This document shows, piece after piece, positions 58,886-64,000 of a stretch of 64,000 bases of DNA. The DNA is from Sipunculus nudus. Taxonomy: Eukaryota; Annelida; Sipuncula; Golfingiida; Sipunculidae. Within the stretch, counting starts at the first letter, position 1. Each line of letters begins with the position of its first letter. The stretch covers positions 32,343,339 through 32,407,338 of the forward strand of contig CM049316.1 of assembly GCA_026874595.1 (NCBI GenBank), given 5' to 3'. The notes under the pieces were generated by a model. That model was not told the DNA's origin. It worked only from the letters and a program-made list of their open reading frames with translations, and did no database searches. A program made the translations under genes and the position numbers.

Positions 58886-61800
58886 ATATTTATAGTTCAG
58901 GGAAGCCCGCCCTGTAAGGATACTCCTGTTACAAGCGGGGCTCTGCACTGGGCGCGAGTCACAAGCAGTAACAGGATGTTGTGAAAGACCTTCAAATTTC
59001 GAAACTTAATGACAGGAAATTAGTGAATCATTAGATAATTAATATCATCAGGTTGAACCTCCAACTTGCGAATACTGGCGGGGCCGGGTTTTTAACCGTA
59101 ATGATGAGATGCCCGTTTAGAGAGGTTACTTACCAAGCGGCCTTCTCGAGAGTCTTTAAACTTTAAACTTTATTTGTTTTAAATGGTCGCAAGCGGAGAG
59201 AGCCAAGCGTATTACCACTCGACTGTCGTCTGTAACAGGTAAGTGTCCGTGTAGGGAGCCTCCTGTTTTATATTATTGCAACTATTAAAGTTAATATCTG
59301 GTTTATGGCTGTTTATGGTTATCGCAGATCACTCCACTATTATTGTTTTCTTGTGTAAGAACTAATCATGTAGGCAGGCAAACTTCATTGTAAGATTTTT
59401 ATTATTCTCGGTGTTAATTATGAAATTCACAGGTGAAAGACAGTTCCCGTTGTAGCAGTACCAGCTGTGTTAGGAGCGTGTATCGTTAATGGTCATGGTT
59501 AGAGGGAAGAAATCGCCGATAAATGCAATTTATGATGTCGATGATGTCCTGCAAGCTAAAGAGTTCATCATTATGAGCAGTTATGGCGATAACTACATCT
59601 CCAAGGCAAGGGCAAGCTGTTTTACTGTTGGTCTTGTGCTTTGTGTGTGTGTTCTATTTTACGTGGAAAATCCGAAAAGCGTTTGTTTAAATGTTGTGAC
59701 AACACCAAAAAAATACCAATTAATTAAATTTTCTTGGTGATCTGGGTAACCAGCAGAATACTTTGTTTTTCTTTTTAATCAAACGCTTATTTTCCGACGG
59801 ACATGGCTATTTCTTTTGTCTCCGTAGACACCCTAAGCCACTGTTATACAGGTAGCCATGAATAGAATTGTTGAGTTGCGATAATCATTTCCTGTGTTGC
59901 CGTGTAGTTTGATTAGGATCCTGGCGGAGGTGAACAATGTGGTCTCTGACTGCTCTCTTGTTACAAAAAAAGCCTTGTTTATCTACAAGTCAGCGCAGGC
60001 CTGCCAAAGGTAAATAACCGGAATAAAGTAATTGCTGTGGAAAAAGAGTAGCTTTTTGTAAATGAAGAGTGAAAAAGAGTATATAAAATTAGAATCAATT
60101 TCCCATTTTTTAAATAATATATCGAATAAAGATGTCCTTCGCATACTAAGTAGGTGTACATATATCACTCTAAAAGTCAGAAACATACATTGCACAACCC
60201 ACTGCATGAAACTAAGGGCATTTTCCATACGTTGGAACACATGCTGGATTTACACCCACAAAATTTGCATTTTTTTTTCACTGAAAAAAAGAGTGCAGTT
60301 AAAGAAAGAGTGAAAAAGTGTAATTAGCGTCATTTTCAGTAAATCTTAAAAAGGAGTGAACCTTTTTGAAAAGAGTGATTTGAGAGGACGCAGGTAAGCA
60401 CAGTTATATCTTAAAACACATTTCTCATCTACCTACTTATATAGTTAGTTAAACCCACACGGACATGGCAGATGGTTTATTGTAATTATCTTTGGAGCAA
60501 TTACATGACGGTCCCCTCAGAGAAATATCTGTTTTGTATCAGTAGTTACAACAGAACTGACATTTCATAAGAACTGTTTTTATATGAGAATATAGCAACA
60601 GAACACCGACCACACATTCACGTGGCAGAAGGCGGAGCAGACAGCAATTACCCTGCCATTTCCGAGCAAGAAAAAATGAGTGTATAAATGTGTGTATATG
60701 GCATTATCACACTCTAACGCTTGACTATACTTAGTAGAGTGCAACTGCTTACACCCAGTCGTATATTTAGGGATCTTTACTAAATAAATGAAAATGAAAA
60801 CAATGCTACCCTTTGAATGCGCGATTAGTTTGAAGCATTTACACATTAACTGCGCCGTCCAGGATGTCTCTCAGTGTCATTAGGCCTTGTACAAATACAA
60901 AAATCATATAATCCAAATCTGGACCCGGACCTTAAAACAAATCAATGTTATTTTTTTAACCCAGCTACAACCAAGATAACTTATCTTGAAAATCTGCAGA
61001 TTTTGAATACTCTTACTGCAAGGTAACATGCACACTATATAACCTTCTCCCATCGACAAAAGAACAATTTACTGTCAAAAATTATAACAGCATGTCAGGT
61101 AAAGGCAAATTAAGGTAGCACCCCTGACGAATCCTCCTTTCAAAATCACTCATTTATATTTTGTTTCAATAAAAAAAGTTAAAGATGAAAAAACAAAAAA
61201 TAAAGGTTTTGAATATTGTAATGTGGTGTAATATTAGCCTACTGGAATGTGGTTTGCTGTCGGATGGTGCTCAAAATAGAACAAAAAAAAAATAAATGTT
61301 TTCAATAATATTACCCAAAATAAATGTGAATTTCATGTTTACATGTACTATTAGTAAAAACATTGTATCAAGATTAAAATGGAATATATTTGGTGGATTA
61401 AGATGGAATATTGACTTATAATTTTTGGTTGATTTTGAATAAAGTGGGTTTTAATAGGGATGACATTTAAACGTCAAGATGAGACAATGTTCTCAAGCCC
61501 AGACGGTGGCGATGTACGCCTGGAGTGATAGACAATGATAAAACGGGGAATTAGCCGGTATATGAGCTTCACAGAAATATCGCTTTTGACCTTTACGCCA
61601 GACTGGAAAACTTTATCAGATTAGGTCTATAACTACACCTGGACAAATGTCACTGCCCCTGGGGACATAGTCATCAATAAGGATGGTCAATCCTCTCCCG
61701 TCCCACCCTGCTTGCCAGACCTTATAAGATGTTGCACTTACTGATATATTGACCTCTCATACACATTTGATACATTACAACATGTAATGGGCCAGAAAAG

Positions 61801-62640
61801 CATGCAGTTGGTGTTCAGAAATTCTGACATTTATCAATGTCCGGCGGGCAGTTTTATATCATTATTGAAATATAGGTATGGTAGTACACGGTTAAATCAG
61901 ATAAAGGTTTAGTTTATATAGTCCGATATGACTCCATGGGACTCACATCCCACTTTGCCTTACTGTTCTAGCGCCTGTTCATTCCTGTCGCTGTTCTCTA
62001 CTCCCTGTCGGGCATACACCCTAACACACGCCTTCATAGAGGCAATAGGGTTAGCCCATAAGAGAGGACTCCTTAATTGCTTGTTTCAGTGACTAGCGCA
62101 ATGTGTAGTCCATAGATTGTCCCTGCAGTTAAACTATAATTATAACACTCCAAACACAACATATTTCCATTGATTAATGGTCAGTACATCTATGTGTATT
62201 AAATATTTTACCTGTGAAAAACATTACTGTCCCTTTACATTACTATTTTGCACACAAAAAGTGAAAATATGTACGCAATAGTACACAGGTCTGAAGCATT
62301 ATACAGGACTGCCGCCGAATTCAAGATGTCTACCTGGTTACAGCTCTTTATGAATCATTTCTCTCTGGACAAATAAATCAGTTATTGGTGTTACAGCTGC
62401 TTCATGATTTCCAGAATGATTATTTTTTAATACATGCTTTTCAACATACAGCATAACGTGAAAATTAGTTTGTTACATCCTTAGGAAATATATTTATTCA
62501 AAACCCCTTTATAAGAGTAACAGATCGTTTCGTGCTATAACCCCGATAAACCTTTAGTGAGCCGTCGTGCGTCGCCGTCTGCGGCTACAATAGGGTTAGC
62601 CATTCTTCATGCCTACCGCCCATGCATGACCAGTACCCTT
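58886..62640. other. Upstream region, no gene recognised
   Basis: AT-rich sequence with several AAAGAGTG words at 60040-60380. An 83-codon plus-strand frame at 59489-59740 (starts MVMVRGKKSPINAIYDVDD) has a hydrophobic stretch but no recognised family. Confidence 0.5.
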
Positions 62641-62644
62641 TCAC

Positions 62645-62785
62645 TTCTTGGTGGAGAGGACTAACGTTTGTGCTAAAGACTTTGGCCAGGAGTCTTCCCG
62701 AGGAAGGTGGTCTGAACGGGACGCGAACCCACAACCTCACGGTCACAAGACTAACGCCCTAGCCATTACGCCTTACGCTCCGCAG
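62645..62785 (-). mobile_element. tRNA-derived element, third family
   Basis: The minus strand reads TAATGGCTAGGGCGTTAGTC (box A) and later GTGGGTTCGCGTCCC (a perfect box B), about 37 bases apart as in a tRNA. The sequence beyond (GTTCAGACCACCTTCC) continues as element body. A decayed tRNA gene is the alternative. Confidence 0.65.
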
Positions 62786-64000
62786 TAGCCCATGAAACGT
62801 TTCCTCCTATTTTCAGAAAAAATACTGGTCATGTAACTAATTACGTGCTTGTATCTCTACCGAACATGGGTGCAAACACATGTGTGTTGTGAATTTCAGA
62901 CTTTCCATCATCCAAAAAATGAACTATTTTAGGATTTGGAGATTTGTCATTATTAATCAATCCTTGAATCGTATAACTCTTTGAGAATTAGGAGATTTAT
63001 TCAGTCTCTTGTGGATGGTTTACACTGTTTGAACACGATACATACATACCGACAGACAGGCGGTCATACATACATACATACATTCATAGAGGGGGGGGGA
63101 GGCGGGGAGACCAGACTGAATGATTTCTATTTTGGGGCAATCCTGATTGTTTCTAGCAATGAGGAATTTCTAGCCGATTTTTTTACGCGGGCAAGAAATA
63201 AGGAAAACTCACTATCCAGATTTTCCATCTTTTTCGGGATGGCTGGGTAGAGGTTAACCTTTTACCTTGTGTCCTATCAACTGCCACCTGTAAGTCTCGT
63301 CTAACACAGTGTAGCCAACCGCAATGCTCGGGCAGTTTTTTTTTTCCCTTGTAATCGCTCTTTTTGTTAAAAGGAAAATATCAACGTTTTGCCCTATGTA
63401 TTGTCTTTCTCCTTTGCGTTGCCACCGTAGTTTTATAGATCTTAAACATGAGAACCGAAAGTAAACATACTATGACCCGATTATATTGATCTATGGGTCC
63501 AGGCCGCTTCCAGTAACCCGCCAGAGTAGTGGCGGGTTAAATAGATGGCTCAGTATGGCTGCGAGTCCATCAACTCCGTGTCTCAGATATATGCGACTAA
63601 AAAGCTTACTCAGCTCATAACTTGTGGAGTATTAATCAAATAACCACCAGACGTGACGTCTATACAGATTACGATGACTCAATCGATATACAAAGATGGA
63701 GCTCACAAACACTGAAGGTCAACTGATTTTTCCCGTATTATATTTTCAATAACTGTGAATCGGTGCCTGTTTCCTTATACTTTTCAAAATAAATATTGAG
63801 AATTCTCTTCCTTTGAGAGTTTGTCTCCTTTCCCTTGATAACTTGAATTCGATTGAGCGCCAAACTCCGCCACGGTTAGGGTTTTGGAAAAGTTTAGCCT
63901 AAGAACCATCCACCATAGAATTCGGTTTTTACCTCCTTTCTCGTAACAGTGCTAAGGAGATGGGTTTAATGGGGAAATGTTTTATATTTCCCTGGTGTGC
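62786..64000. other. Upstream region, no gene recognised
   Basis: Includes a CATA run at 63040-63082, a G-run at 63091, and a perfect 9-bp stem hairpin at 63514-63539 (TAACCCGCC, loop of 8, GGCGGGTTA). No gene is supported. Confidence 0.5.

Noticed and set aside
62645-62785. A functional tRNA gene
   Set aside because: Boxes A and B are good, but no clean acceptor stem is seen and the sequence continues as element body.

Overview
This looks like nuclear DNA of an invertebrate animal, most likely a bivalve or another mollusc. It is AT-rich and full of microsatellites, G/C homopolymers, tRNA-derived SINEs, MITE-like inverted-repeat elements and decayed LINE fragments. Its one convincing gene is split into short exons with GT/AG introns. 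Nothing bacterial or viral is seen. The taxonomic call is inference from repeat style and gene content.

The gene lies on the minus strand and runs from about 45.8 kb leftwards past base 1. I reconstructed it by matching reading-frame phase across splice sites. A first coding exon (45659-45802) holds the tail of the 5' UTR, a small upstream ORF and a signal peptide. After an intron of up to 34 kb come nine phase-consistent exons: 11646-11783, 9268-9536, 8090-8632, 7341-7502, 6721-6874, 5655-5835, 1885-1980, 738-1004 and 1-39. Together they encode the extracellular part of a class C, GABA-B-like receptor: an OpuAC-like domain (the fold of bacterial glycine-betaine/ABC-transporter solute-binding proteins) followed directly by an ANF-receptor (Venus flytrap) domain. 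The end of the flytrap, the membrane part and the tail would lie to the left of the window, so a seven-helix domain is inferred, not seen. The first half of the OpuAC-like domain is also missing: the phases of the signal-peptide exon and the 11.7 kb exon do not fit, so at least one exon in the long intron was not identified with confidence.

Layout. 0-12 kb: receptor exons and short introns, with an 11-bp tandem repeat touching one splice donor and a 50-bp minisatellite. 12-45.6 kb: the giant intron, with a hAT-like MITE, two related tRNA SINE families, a 17-bp minisatellite split by a MITE-like insert, two LINE reverse-transcriptase fragments, a roughly 350-bp tandem array, and one copy of a 1-kb dispersed repeat. 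45.8-64 kb: upstream of the gene, with a second copy of the 1-kb repeat, more SINEs, a 472-bp MITE and long AT and CT microsatellites, but no second gene I can support.

Most short open frames in the window are chance or lie in repeats and are not annotated as genes.
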